Assembly: GCA_031002005.1 (NCBI GenBank)
Contig: CM061921.1
Location: forward strand, 141,765,283-141,829,282
Length of the DNA: 64,000 nucleotides
Direction of reading: 5' to 3'
Source of the DNA: Vandiemenella viatica
Taxonomy: Eukaryota; Arthropoda; Insecta; Orthoptera; Morabidae
Part shown: positions 9,887 through 21,450 of the stretch, piece after piece
Position numbering within the stretch: position 1 is the first letter of the stretch
How the letters are laid out: every line of letters starts with the position of its first letter
The notes under the pieces: model-generated
The model's input: the letters and a program-made list of their open reading frames with translations, nothing else
Told to the model about the DNA's origin: nothing
Database searches by the model: none
Program-made: the position numbers and the translations under genes

Positions 9887-10946
9887 ATAAAAATAATTTC
9901 ACCGAATGTTTGATTAATTCTCGAATTTTTGCAATTAAGAGTTGCTCATGTCGGCTTGGATTTGATAAATATGTTAATTGAGGGCGCATAAATGTAGCAT
10001 AACAGGTAAATGCAAAATAATTAGCGGGGCTATGCAACATAACAGGCAGTTATGGACAGGCGGATAGCGTGTTTGTCCAGTCCGTTGGCCGGGCGTGCGG
10101 ACTCTATGCGGAACTTACTTAATTACACCCTGTGAGTGGAAATTACGCAACCCTTACTACTCCCCTTACAGGGCGGAGTAAAAAAAAAACTGTGATACAG
10201 TCGCTCCTTGGGCACCAATAACCTCTTCTACCCTTCCTACAAACAACATCCAACTCAGTGATTCTGGGCATTGTTTGGAGAGGAAAAATGGTAGCCAATC
10301 CCTGACGAGGTCAAAGAAGTATTACCTCTCATTGGAGGATATGAAGCAGAATAAAATATTTGTTATAGTCATGATCTTACTCGTGAATGGGTCTGGAGAA
10401 ATTGAAAACAAGGGACCATCTCACCAAATTGATTCAACGGAACGTTTCTCGTAAACGTGTTCACAAGCGAGTTTCGCTGTTGATCAACAAAACTTCCCCA
10501 CTCGTTTATGGTACTTGATCCTTCAACACTGCAGGAAAAACTCTTAAAGCCAGCTTTTCCTCTTTTACAACAGTTTCGTCAGCGGGTGCGACTATTTTTC
10601 ATCTGTCACCACCTTCAAAGTCATGGACACCTTGTCTCCGCCATTTAAAGGACGTCGTGTCGCCTCTCAACTGAATGTAAGATAAAGTTTTTTCTGCACC
10701 TGTTGTAACTTTTCGCTGCTTGCAACTGTTTTAGCCTCTAGACGTTCCTGTAGAATTTTGTTGCCTTCATCGACACTGGCAGGTATTTGTCTCGAATGCA
10801 CCTCCCATTTCACAGTTTCACAGCAATAAAAGTTTCAAGAGGAAAATTGGAACATTGGAGTTTGATAAAGATTTTTTCCACCGTCTGACATTTTTTGAAG
10901 CAGAATCAAATTCAATGGAATCAGTAGGCATGATCGGAGAAACAGG
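9887..10946. other. Nothing recognised
   Basis: No gene or known repeat seen. An A9 run lies near 10181. Confidence 0.45.
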
Positions 10947-11231
10947 GAGCGATCTGGTGGCTCAGTGGTAAAGTTGTATGACGCATGACTGGGGAATAAA
11001 ATGTTCCTGGTTCGATTACCTGTCTCGGTGGGGATTTGCAAAGGCCTTTAACCCACCCTTCACCTCTGTCACAGCTTGCTGTGTAATGTGAAATACGGGA
11101 AAACGCTTCCATGGTTCGTATTCCACGTTTAAATGTAGGACCCCTGTTCCCGGGTTAGGTTAATGTGACTACAACAGGGGTAGAATGCGCAACCAATAGA
11201 AACCCTGTCACCAGGTCATTTCGACCACACG
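10947..11231 (+). mobile_element. SINE-2 copy
   Basis: A second tRNA-derived SINE type. The head has an A-box-like TGGCTCAGTGGTAAAG and a B-box-like GGTTCGATTACC (11010-11021). The body continues CCTTTAACCCACCCTTCACC and GGTTAGGTTAATGTGACTAC and ends GGTCATTTCGACCACACGG. A second copy in reverse orientation (43300-43594) matches along the whole length, which defines the unit at about 285-295 bp. No poly-A tail or clear target duplication is visible. Confidence 0.75.
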
Positions 11232-11289
11232 GAATTATTATGCTACTAACGGAAAAATAAACATTATGTAAGTAAACTGAAAGATAAAT

Positions 11290-13440
11290 TTGAAGAGAGT
11301 TTAATTTGTTGGTCTAGGAAGTAGCTGTAAAAGAAAATCAGTTGAAAAAGTGTGTAATGCACTGAAGAGAGCGTTAATCAAAGCTGGTAAAGAAACATTT
11401 GGTATTAGGAAGGTAGCTAGCCGTAAACAATGGACGACAGAAAACGTTTTGGTGTCGATGGAGCAGAAAAGAAGGCGCAAAATTTTTCCAGATGGGCAAT
11501 AGACACCAGTACAGATATTTTATAAATCAGATAAACAGGAAACAGAAGAAAGCCAAAGTAAATTGTCTACAAGAAAGTGTGAAGAATAAGGGTAGGATAT
11601 AGTAGTAGGTTAGGTAGAAGTGGTCTATAGGAGGATCAAACAGAAGTTTCGAGAAATGAAGAAAAGCTGAATAAACAATAAAGGTGCTGATACTCTATTA
11701 AGCTCAGATTGTAGAGATAAACAGTGGGGAAAAAAAACACACAGAGAGATTACGTGTGTGATTGGGATAGTCTCAACAACAATGTCTGGAAAGTGTGGAC
11801 ATTTTTGATATTGATGATTTACGAATTTACGAGTTTTTAAAGGTTTCAACTTAAATAAGGTAGGACGAATTGACTAGATTCCTGCAGACCTTCTAGAATT
11901 TCCAGGAGAAGAAGAAATCCAATGATTACTGAAACTGATGTCGAAAAGTTTTGAAATAGGTGAGATTTCAACGGATTTTATTAAAGTATCATTTTCGGGT
12001 ACTTAAAGAAAGCAAGACCTAACAAGTGTCGAAACTATTGCACAATAAGTCTTAAAACCATATGCCTCAAAATTACTGACTAGGATAATACGCAGGAGAA
12101 TAGACAGGAAACTGGAAGAAATGTTAGGTGAGCACGAGATTGGGTTTACGAAAAAGTTGGGTACCTGAGAAGTGATTCTGGTTTTAATAGTTTCTGGTAT
12201 TTGTGGACTTAAAAAAGGCTTTTGGTAATGTTTGATGTGAAAATTGTAAATAAGTCAGGGATAAAATATCGAGACAGCAAAATAATTTGTAACTTACATA
12301 AGAATCAGATGACTATATCAAAAGTACGAATTTGCTAATGGCAAACATCAGTTAAAACGGGTATGAGACAGGGTTGTTATGTATCCCCACTAATATTAAT
12401 TTTTTATGTAGAGGAAGCAATAAATGAAGTAAAAAAATAATGTGGCATAAGTGTTCAAGGAGATACAATCATTATATTGTGATTTTCTGATTAGCAGTAC
12501 AGACTGGGGATGTTGAAACATTGCTGAACGGCACAAACAAAACACTGAAGGTGAGAGGTAGTAGTTGTAGCTACGAATCTACGTCCCGTCATCCTGATTT
12601 CGTTTTTGCATTGTTTCAAATCACTTCAGGTGCATTGTAGGATGGTCCTTTCAAAAGGCCATGGACGAATTCCATCCCTTTCCTTGTCTCCACCCATTAC
12701 CAGCCTCTAATGACTTCGATGGAGATGAGGTTGCAAAGCTCTAAAAAAAGAAGAATTTGGATTACATATAAACCAAAGCAATTTGAAGGACATAACATAC
12801 AGCAAAAATTATATTAGATTAAATATAACAATATGATAAAGTTTGATAGAAAAAGTAGTGAAATCTGTTGTTTAGGGAATAAAAATGCATTTGATGGCCG
12901 AAGCAAGAACGACGTCAAAACCAGAATAGCTCTAGTGAAAAGTTTCCTTCTTCAGAGAGAGAAATCATTTAGTCTCAAACATTTATTTAGGACTCACAAA
13001 GAAATTTCTAAAACTACATGAATGAAGCACAGAACTTTATAGAAGTGAAACTTTAGGAAAGCTCGAATAAAAGGACAATTCAAGCATTTGAAAAGTGCCG
13101 TTTTAGGACACCACAGATCGAGAGGAAGACCACCAGATCGATGGAACAAGGACATTAGCAGGGCTGTCGGAGACTTCTGAAGTTCTAAATGAATTCCTTA
13201 CTTTAAGAGACCACATCAGTAAATGATTGAACTGGCTGATGATGAAATTAAGTGGACGGATAAGGTACGAAGAGACTGTGTTTAGGAAATGATTGGTGAA
13301 GAAAGATGTTTTCGGGAGAATAACTCAAAAAGAAAATACAGAATGGTGAATCACATTTTAATACATGCGGAATCAGTTAACTTTTTAATGAAAGGGATAG
13401 TCGAAAGAAGAAATAATAGAGGAAGGTAAAGATTAGAATA
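11290..13440 (+). pseudogene. Decayed RTE-like LINE
   Basis: Frame-broken pieces appear in the order of an RTE-type endonuclease/reverse transcriptase: LKRALIKAGKETFG and SRKQWTTENVLVSMEQKRR (linker), RIIRRRIDRKLEEMLGEHEIGF, GMRQGCYVSPLILIFYVEEA (the RQGC..SP motif), GISVQGD, then EFGLHINQSN and CCLGNKNAFDGRSKNDVKTRIALVKS. The same order is seen in the better copy at 45597. A SINE-1 interrupts it at 12568-12749 and a Tigger-like element ends it at 13441. Many stops and frameshifts; not functional. Confidence 0.75.
12568..12749 (+). mobile_element. SINE-1 fragment nested in RTE LINE
   Basis: It starts at the B-box region (CTACGAATCTACGTCCCGTC) and runs through TTTCAAATCACTTCAGGTG, AAAGGCCATGGACGAATTCC, CCTCTAATGACTTCGATGG and a short A7 tail. 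The tRNA A-box half is missing. LINE coding resumes on the far side with EFGLHINQSN. Confidence 0.75.
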
Positions 13441-13906
13441 CAGTAGAACTCAAATTATCCTATCTCCGACTATACGAATCGCTGAATATCCGAATCGTTT
13501 TTTTAATTAAGACGGAAACATACTGCGATTCAAAAAAATAATGTTTCTGCCTACATACCACATGCAACATCTCACTGTCAAGCGGGTGCTCGACTTTGCT
13601 GTCCGAAAACGGATGAATACAGAAAAGCTTACTTTGTCAGAGATGTTCAGCAAGCAATGACTTTTATTTACAGTACGGTACGTACATACTGTACTAATGT
13701 ACAGCACTTGTAACTACGGTTAACATGTAAAAATGTTGCCTTTCAATTTAATTAATTAAAAGCTCTTTTTCTTTTAAAAATAGTATTTTTCTCCAATATT
13801 CAACATACATACAGACCCTTTTCGGGAAAAAAATCCAATTATCGGAATTTTTGATTATCCGAATAGGGTCTGGTCCCAAATGCTTCGGATAATTGGAGTT
13901 CTACTG
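13441..13906 (+). mobile_element. Tigger/pogo-like MITE
   Basis: The left end is CAGTAGAACTCAAATTATCC and the right end is GGATAATTGGAGTTCTACTG, inverted repeats of ~21 bp, flanked by TA (13439-13440, 13907-13908). The second inner repeat (TCCGAA / TTCGGA) is also typical of Tigger-like elements. It lies inside the RTE LINE at the codons for RLEY. A plus-strand fragment LDFAVRKRMNTEKLTLSEMF may be residual coding sequence. Confidence 0.8.
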
Positions 13907-13922
13907 TATATAAATTTTTTTA

Positions 13923-13972
13923 AGGCTTTATGTCTCCTCGACGTCAAGGTCATTAGAGGCAGGGATTAGAAT
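13923..13972 (-). mobile_element. SINE-1 tail fragment
   Basis: GGCTTTATGTCTCCTCGACG, then TCAAGGTCATTAGAGGCAGG, is the reverse complement of the SINE-1 3' end. Only ~50 bp remain. Confidence 0.65.
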
Positions 13973-15766
13973 ATAGGAAGCATAGGTGAGGACAAAGGTT
14001 GTAATGGGTTTGTTGGTGAAGAGATTAAGTGAAGATAGGAAGTGGTGCAGGATTGGATCAAATTAGTGGAGATACTGTTAGCAAAAAAGTCTTGCAATCT
14101 CACACTGGATGGGTGACTTCTGTCTGTCACCATCTCAACGATAAACAACATTGTAGACTGCCACTAAGGATGCACTATCCATCTATAATGTTCTACCCTT
14201 AGGCAGGTTCTAGACTATAGCAAAGAGTTATACTAAACTACTTGATACAGAGGGAGTTGAGCCAGTTTATTTCCTCTGTGTTTCTAATGCAATTGTGTGT
14301 TTCTTAAATGTAGCGGGTTATGTATGAATGTGAAACTTTGTGCCAATCGTTCAGGCCTGCTGTTCCTAAAAACCAAAAATAAGCAGCAAAGTTTAACGTT
14401 CCTCTCACTCCACAAGCAATGCGCAGACATCTGGAATCTAATCCAGACCCTTGGAACACTATAATGAGGATTAGTGCATCAGTTTTCCTACCTTGCCTAA
14501 TTCTTCAGAAACCAAGGTTGTAACTAGCTAAACACGTTGTAGTGGCAGCTGCAAGACAGGTTTACTTAGAGCTCTACAATATCGATTCCTTTCACCCTCT
14601 GCACTGTCGGAAGGAGACATCAGAAGTATTGCTGGTGGCGGAAGTTGGTTTCATTTTGAACTTTTCTGCGGCGATAGTGCACTAAGATGTGTTTCACACG
14701 CTCTGCAAAACACAACTGACAATCTTCTGGAATGTGTGAATGGTTCGGTGAATCAGGAGAGTTCAGATGTCACGTGGTTGAACCGGAGCAGTTTGTCCGA
14801 AACGTAAATATTTAATACTAGGACGTGCACCACGGTAGCATGGATACAATATAATATTATAACTGCAAAAAAAAAAAAAATGTTCTTCTATGTTGACTAC
14901 TGCTAGTTTTCTTTTTTTATACGTTATGTTTGATTTTCTTCTGATAAAAGCCTAAGCACGATTACCGAAAAAGTGAGTTTTAAAAATCCAATGTCGCGTC
15001 ACCCAGGCTGCCAAGTATCCATTATAAAAGGCCTCCGAAGTTTACGAGAATTTTTCTATAATGCAGTTTATAGTAATCGTGCAAAATGTAGATTTTACGG
15101 TTTTAAATAAGTTTGGCATTATTATTTTGTGTATTTGTGGTTGATAAATTATTTCGAACAAGATGGTGAAAGTATTAAATTTGCACGACATTTCAAACTT
15201 TCTTCTTTTGAGTATCACTATGTTACTACGTGTTATTCACTTGAAGACTTCTTATTTATTTACTTTTGGTTTGGATCTTCGTTTAATACTTTGTTACCCC
15301 AACAATAAACAAAGTGAAATTCTACTTCTCAAGGTTTCTTAAAAGTTGTTGACATAGCATCACAAATTCTGCGACTTTCTTCGATTTTTAGACAGTGTTC
15401 GACACGGTAAATAGCATTCGGCTATTAACAACGATTCAGGCGTTCGGTATATGTGACAGCGTACATCATTTGTTAAGTAGAGACTCTCGATATGCCATTG
15501 TACACCGCAAAAGCTAATAATTGAGAGATAATAACATTCATCCTGTACAGAAGCGTAATATGTTCACTTTTTTCTTAATTTCTAGAAATGATCTTGTAAA
15601 CAAAGTTGATAGTGGTCTGTTATCTAAGAGGAACATATTTTAAGTATCCACTGTATTGTTTTAGAATGGGTGGCGAGAGTAATCCCTTGCTGAATTACTT
15701 GTTTTAATTGATATTAATATTAGTGGGTACCGTTCTTCGATCGACTGATCTTACACCTTAAAAATG
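13973..15766. other. Nothing recognised
   Basis: No repeat family or coding frame stands out over 1.8 kb. An A15 run lies at 14867-14881. Confidence 0.45.
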
Positions 15767-16004
15767 ACCGAGCGTGGTGGGTGAGCGGTAACGCTCTGGC
15801 CTCGGCACTCAGGAGACCGCTGGTTCGAATCTTCGTCCGTGCATTCAGATGTGGGTTTTCTTTGGTTTCTCGAAATCGCTCCCGTCGAATGCCGGGTTGG
15901 TTTCTTTAAGAAGGCCATGGTCGAATTAAGTCCAGTACCTTGCCCCAATCTTTCCCAACTCTAATGACCTCGACGTTGACGAGGCGTAAGTAAAAAAAAA
16001 AAAA
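15767..16004 (+). mobile_element. SINE-1, near full length
   Basis: A complete copy: ACCGAGCGTGGTGGGTGAGC (A box), CTGGTTCGAATCTTCG (B box), body, CCTCGACGTTGACGAGGCGT, and an A13 tail. The tRNA-like head supports RNA polymerase III transcription, as known for SINEs. No clear target duplication. Confidence 0.9.
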
Positions 16005-16149
16005 TAGTGGGAATAAATAAACGTAAGCAAGGACGAATTAATGAAAAAGATTACAGGGATTGTTTTATTCTCTTAAAACATCAAATCAAACGATTGATTT
16101 TTAAATTGAAATTCTATTTTAACATGAGCTTTGAATGCCCACTTCATTG

Positions 16150-16510
16150 ACTCATTTTATTTCGGTATCGTGATGGTACCTGGTGCCTGACCAGAGTGTT
16201 ACCTGGAAAAAAATTTCGTCATCAGGATTTGGTGGGCAGGGTAGAAGAGGTACGGCAAACAATTTCAGATTATGCTAAAAGCCATAGATTAAGCATACTA
16301 CACTGTTAACGGTGATTCATCCGTCGGATGGAGACATTAAGACCTGTGGCTCCCTTGGTGTCCTTCGGAAGACCAGGCCTGAATGGGCCGGCACCGGGTT
16401 TCACCCTCTTCCATCTTTAATTTATCCACAAAACACTGAACACACTGAACAAACACACATTACAGTCATACCAACAAAACAATAAACACGTAAATACACT
16501 TCTATTACTG
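16150..16510 (+). repeat. Possible further SINE-like repeat
   Basis: GTGGCTCCCTTGGTGTCCTT, GGGCCGGCACCGGGTTTCAC and an A/C-rich tail (CCACAAAACACTGAACACAC..) recall the tail style of SINE-3. No second copy in this window allows exact borders. Weak call. Confidence 0.3.
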
Positions 16511-16821
16511 GGGAATTGAATGGGAAACCACCCCTGTTTAAATTTCGCAAGGATGAGTACCCACCAAACTAACGGTTGAGGAGAAAAAGAAGAAGAGCTT
16601 TGTGTATTGATTGAGAATATTTGGCGGTCATTTCGAACGAACGGTTGAAGGGGGATTGTTCTCTGTGGGTGAGATTGGACGTCGTAAAATATTACAGGTT
16701 ACAGTCTGTAGCATCGTGGCGGCAGAATACAGCTGTTTCGTCCACTATCTGGCGAACATCCCCTTGCAGGTAGACGCCTCCGTAGAGCCAGCTGTGATAT
16801 TCTAGTTGCTGTCAGCCAAGA

Positions 16822-16867
16822 TGACCACTCAATCATTTATGGTGGTGACCACTCAATCATTTATGGT
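16822..16867. repeat. 22-bp tandem direct repeat
   Basis: TGACCACTCAATCATTTATG followed by GT occurs at 16822-16843 and again identically at 16846-16867, two bases apart. It abuts the candidate DNA element at 16868. Confidence 0.9.
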
Positions 16868-17743
16868 CGGATTCCGAACACGACTACAGACCGCAGATGG
16901 CAGACCGCAAAGGATGACCGCAAACGTCACCAGTGGTTTTTAAGAAATGCGTTCGGAACACGGAACCACTGTCACCTGATATTGCATTACCGGTCACGAA
17001 ACAGAATTGCCGTCAACCTCATACCTAAAAAGATTTATTAGGTGAAAATGAATTTCTGACCCCGAAGAAGAAAAGTTATATTCTATCTCAGAGTTATTCA
17101 CATACAGTTTGAAGGTGCTAACATTATCAAAACGTTTTGGTGATACCGTGAAAAATTGGGTAAGTGTTGTGTTGTAACTCGCATTAAAGAGAAGCTTGGA
17201 AAAAATTCAAAATGTTAGTTCAAATTAGACGACAAAGCAATCCCGGATTTTTTTATAAAATTAAGCACCACTGCATATTGTTTCCATAGTTAAATATAGC
17301 TAAAAAATGTACAAATGTCACACAGATATCGCCTTGAAACTGGTGCGGTGAAAAATAGAAATAAAATTCAAGCGCATTGGCGTATTATTAATTTTTATAC
17401 AGATTAATCAACTTTCAATTGACATAATGGCCAACAACATCCAGTGGCTCCTGAATATGAACTTAACATACGTTTTAACTTAACATATATATATATATTC
17501 TTTTTAATTAGCACAAAATAATTTCCTTGTTCTCTTCTATTATTATGTCGGTAATGCCAGATTTCTTCTTTTCCTGGTAGAGTGTAATAGTAAAACTTCC
17601 TCCAAATAATCCCAGCGGAATAAGTAGATACCTTGCCCAGCGTGGATGTCGGAAGCGGTCTGTTGCTCAGTTCTACAGCAGCCGTGCGGTGACTGTCGGC
17701 GACATGCGGTTGCAGTCTGTCGCTGCAGTCGTGTTCGGAACCG
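16868..17743. mobile_element. Candidate DNA transposon with ~20-bp inverted ends
   Basis: GGATTCCGAACACGACTACA (16869) and the reverse complement of CTGCAGTCGTGTTCGGAACC (17723-17742) match at about 18 of 20 positions. Both ends continue with repeated GACCGCA/TGCGGTC-type motifs. A CpG-rich block near each end contrasts with an AT-rich middle. No convincing target duplication and no recognisable transposase were found, so the superfamily is open (a Harbinger-like element is a guess). Confidence 0.45.
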
Positions 17744-17955
17744 TACCTCTGCGGTGAAAACATCTCCCCAGCTGACTGCAAGCTAATTGTCAGGCGGGAG
17801 GGGATTCCTCCAATCATCTGTTGGCGTGGAAAAGCCATTTTCCCCCATTGGCTCCACGTGCAACAAAGAGTAAACATTTGTTCAACTACCACAAAAAGAG
17901 TGTGGTTGGAAAGAAACCACGCATTTTGATTAGTTCTCGGCTCCTGCGAAGCCAC
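17404..17955 (-). other. Longest open frame in window, 183 codons, product unknown
   Basis: It begins MASQEPRTNQNAWFLSNHTL and overlaps the right half of the candidate element at 16868-17743, crossing its right inverted repeat. It contains a low-complexity IYIYVK stretch from an ATATAT run and no motif I recognise. Crossing a transposon end argues against an intact host gene. Most likely chance, possibly with part of a transposon-encoded protein. Confidence 0.12.
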
Positions 17956-18055
17956 GCACTTACCTGGAAAACGTGATCCTCAGAAACTTTTACCGTTTTA
18001 ATAGCTTTACACTCCTAAACCAGCTTCATGATTTACGTTGGATCCGCCCGCCTGT

Positions 18056-18110
18056 AATTACCAACATGTCGACGAGGCGTAAAACCATCAGCAAAAACAA
18101 ATAAAGAAAC
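18056..18110 (+). mobile_element. SINE-1 tail fragment
   Basis: GTCGACGAGGCGTAAAACCA followed by an A-rich tail matches the SINE-1 3' end. It is preceded by the 13-mer AATTACCAACATG, which also occurs on both sides of the element at 55144. Confidence 0.6.
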
Positions 18111-18370
18111 GATGGGTCCTTCAATGGATGCCATAAAGACTTTTTTGTATTTGATTTCAAACGATCGGCACTGCGTCGCCTTGCAATTAAATGCCCGTGA
18201 TAGTCTTATTTAATTATCCCGTGTCGCAATGCATTGGTTCTGTGTAAGAGTCCGTGTCTACAGCAACTCCGCCATATATACCATAATTGTAACTGCAGGT
18301 ATTTTGCCGTTACTGCACCCTCATTGTACGAGATTTCTTTATAACACTGCACTTGTGCTTTCTGTAATCT

Positions 18371-18656
18371 CTATGTTCACACCGAGCGTGATGGGTGAGC
18401 GGTAACGCTCTGGCCTCTCATTCGGGAGGACGTGAATTCGAATCCGCGTCCGGGCATCCAGATTTGGGTTTTCTATGGTTTCCCCAAATCAGTCCAGGCG
18501 AATGCCGGGATGCTTCCTTCAAAAAGGCCATGGCCGAATTTCTTCCCGTTCCTTGCCTTCCGCCCTCCCCCCCCTCAGTCCCAGACCTCTCCCGCCTCTA
18601 ATGACCTCGACGTCGACGAGGCGTAAAGCCATAAGCAAATAAAAACTATGTTCACA
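18371..18656 (+). mobile_element. SINE-1, full length with 11-bp target duplication
   Basis: CTATGTTCACA at 18371-18381 and again at 18646-18656 brackets 264 bp. Inside: ACCGAGCGTGATGGGTGAGC (A box), ATTCGAATCC (B box), the CCAGATTTGGG-TTTTC body, AAAAGGCCATGGCCGAATTT, a C-rich expansion near 18561, CCTCGACGTCGACGAGGCGT and a short ATAAGCAAATAAAAA tail. This is the best reference copy for the family. Confidence 0.95.
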
Positions 18657-19078
18657 AAATTCAATTCTTTGCCCTGTTAAAAAGGCTATACTTATAAAAA
18701 AATTCTGACAAAGCGTGACTATTCGCGTTTTCCCAGCTACGAATCTGCCAGAATCGAAATGTTGCGCTTACTGTTTTGAAATGCTACGCAGTGAAAGTTA
18801 AAAGCAAATGTGCGTTAATTCTCATTGTATAATTCAAATTTATTCCTACACGTGAACAACTCGAGATCGCCAACAATGTGGTGTCATCGCCCATGACACC
18901 TTGCCATCCAGACTTACATGTTACAGGAGAAAGGCAGAGACAGATTTGCGCATGTGTATTAAGTATACGGTAAAACATTTGAAATTGTTGTATCCGTGAA
19001 ATTCTGCAACGAATATTCATAGCATATTGAGTATAGAAATTCCTGTACTTTCTCACTTACGTCAGCATAATGTGCTTT
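18657..19078. other. Nothing recognised
   Basis: AT-rich, no family seen. Confidence 0.45.
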
Positions 19079-19604
19079 GGGACCATCCATAAATTACGTC
19101 ACACCTTGAGGGGGGGAGGGGGTCAAAAAAGTGTGACATCGTATGACAAGGGGGGGGGAGGACGTGTCATAAACTTTGTGACATCACATGCATCATTTGT
19201 ATCACTTTTTGCTCGTGGCGGAAGATGAAGATGATGTTGACACATCGAATGTTCCCAACGCTATCGAGATCAAGAGTGAAGTGACTATTATGCCAATAAT
19301 AAACAGTATCAAGGAATGGGTTCAAATTCCATGGATATGATGACTCAATTTTGTATCATTAATTCGATTTTTTGTGTTTTTTTATATTTTATTAAATGTT
19401 TCATTTATTGTTGATATGATTTTTTAATTAGAAATACATAAATCAGTTTGGAAGTGCTGTTTTAATTTATAAATTTAAAATTGTAAAATATGTGACGTCA
19501 CACCAGGGGAGGGGGGTCCCACAAATGTGACAACCTGTGACATGGGGGGAGGATGGGGTAAAAAAAATCATGAAATTCGTGTGACGTAATTTGTGTATGG
19601 CCCC
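19079..19604. mobile_element. G-rich MITE with GTCACA motifs
   Basis: The left end GGGACCATCCATAAATTACG-TCACAC and the right end, read in reverse, GGGGCCATACACAAATTACG-TCACAC are inverted repeats of ~26 bp. Next to each end are G runs (AGGGGGGGAGGGGG, AAGGGGGGGGGAGG; AGGGGAGGGGGG, ATGGGGGGAGG) and repeated GTGACA / TGTGACATC words. TTT flanks both sides. The middle (19200-19490) is AT-rich with no coding. It is non-autonomous and of unknown superfamily. Confidence 0.75.
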
Positions 19605-19870
19605 TTTATACCAAATAATTGTCGCAAGGAATTGATACACGTGATAGTGAGCTGAAATATGTGTTTTCTCTGATCATTTGGTACAGTGCTTACTACAATG
19701 GTACAGTTTGACAATAGGATACATAATTTCGCCTAATATTTGTGGACTAATATCGATGTTGTATTTTCATAGCAAAATGTATTTAGGAACTAAATAGAGG
19801 ACAGGTAATATCATGGGAATAAGGCGCCACACTGATTTATATACGAGCAAGTATTTTCTCTTCCCTTTAT

Positions 19871-20104
19871 TTTCTTATGGCTTAATGCCTCGTTGACCTC
19901 GAGGTCATAATAGGCGGAGAAGGACTGGGGACAAGGAACGGAAAGTAATTCAGCCATGGCCTTTTGAAGGAACCACCCTGACATTTGACTGGAGGGATTT
20001 GGGGAAACCACGTAAAACGGAAATCTGGATGGCCAGACGGGGATTCGAAGATGCATCATTCCATATGCGAGGCCACAGCGTTATCGCTCACCCACAACAC
20101 TCGT
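19871..20104 (-). mobile_element. SINE-1, near full length, diverged
   Basis: Minus-strand copy running from the tRNA-like head (ACGAGTGTTGTGGGTGAGCG near 20104) to the tail (TTAATGCCTCGTTGACCTCG complement at 19881). The B box is damaged (GATTCGAAGATGC on the plus strand). Confidence 0.88.
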
Positions 20105-20719
20105 TTTTCTTGCTTCGCTCCCGACGATAGGACTGGAATGGTTTTGGAGCAGAGAACCCTCCGTCACTCACAGATTTTAACTAGCACGATCAGGAACTAA
20201 CTGCTTGCCTCGCTGAAACTTGTAATATGATTTTTTTCTGTGTTATTGCTCATAACGCTTTTCTGAAAATTCCACATGCAAAGGCCCCACTAAATGTTTT
20301 ATCCAAACCAAGAGTTGGGTAGACTGGGTACGGTTGTGACAGTCGTCATATTAGCCAAACTATAAGGAATACCGGGATGGGGAGGGGGTAGAGAGGAGCG
20401 GCGTGCCTGTTTGAACGTGTTTCACAGTATCGCCTCAGCCATAGCGTGACATTAACAATCGTAGAGGTCTACATTACTTTTTCACAGTCAAAAGTAAGTA
20501 TTTTTATTAGATTTCTTTTAATAATTATTGTTGTATGTGTACAGATAGAGTAATGAGTGTTTTTCTCGTTATAAGTTAAACATAAGTAGTTAAATAGCAG
20601 TGATTACTTTGCACGTAGTGTATTTTATATTTTCATGGCGATTGTTGTTTTGCGAAGGAGTGCGTTGGGTACGGTTGTGATATATTTTCTGGGTTGTGAC
20701 AAGTAATTTTTTGTTTTTG

Positions 20720-21450
20720 ATGCCTAGAAAATGCTTGAGGAAGACTTTTTTATATCTGCTTTACGTCTCTCTGACAGCGAGGTCTTTAGATACGGGAAAG
20801 GATGGGGGGCAAGGAATTGGAAGGAATTCGGCCATGGTCTTTTGAAGGAAGCATCCCGGCATTTGCCTGGAGTGATTTGGGAAACCATGGAAAACCCAAA
20901 TCTGGATGCCCGGACGGGGATTCGAACCGCCGTCCTCCCGAATGCGAGGCCAGAACGCTAACCGTTAAACCACCACGCTCGGTTTGAGGAAGACCGTCAG
21001 CTGTGCGAGGCACATTAGTCACTGTTAGTTTTGCAGCAACTGCCTTGGGAAATACTATCCCTCCTTTATTTATATTTCCACGGGTTAGTTATCACGATCA
21101 TTTTGTTAGAGACGGGCCAGTAGGATCGATTGTTACTGCAAGGAGAATAGTTCCTAGGATTTCTCGAACATTTAAAAAAAAAAAATCTAATGCTTCTCCA
21201 ACGCATAGAGTCTTGCTAGTGCTGGGTAACCATTCCTCGCATATCCACATTAATACATTTGTTTTTGCAAAGAAAATGGAATCACTTTGCTTTCGTTTCC
21301 TCCACACTGCTCGTACAACCTTCAGCCCTTGGTTCGACCTGTCTTCGGACCCTTAAAAAAATCTGTAAATATTACTTGTGATGGATAGATGCGGAGTCAC
21401 AATGACAATCTAGGATATGCCACGTATTATCAAAATGATCTATATTAGGA
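20720..21450 (+). pseudogene. Pogo/Tigger transposase remnant (DDE domain)
   Basis: ATG at 20720 gives MPRKCLRKT, like the usual MPRKYKRKT start of jerky/Tigger proteins, and is then split by the SINE. Downstream, frame 21003-21356 gives RGTLVTVSFAATALGNTIPP and FIFPRVSYHDHFVRDGPVGS, the characteristic block before the second catalytic Asp. HRVLLVLGNHSSHIHI follows, with Gly where the Asp of LLLDNHESH is expected. Farther on, LKKSVNITCDGWMRS continues the family pattern. Most of the N-terminal CENPB-type DNA-binding region is deleted. The gene is not functional. Confidence 0.85.
20735..20994 (-). mobile_element. SINE-1 nested in the pogo-like element, 11-bp target duplication
   Basis: TTGAGGAAGAC is at 20735-20745 and 20984-20994. 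The minus-strand copy has an intact head (ACCGAGCGTGGTGGTTTAACG complement at the right) and B box GGTTCGAATCC complement near 20920-20930. It interrupts the transposase just after MPRKC, so the SINE came later than the transposon. Confidence 0.95.

Noticed and set aside
15767..16004. tRNA genes at SINE heads
   Set aside because: The A/B boxes belong to tRNA-derived SINEs: the same body and poly-A follow each time and acceptor stems do not close. No genuine tRNA gene was seen.
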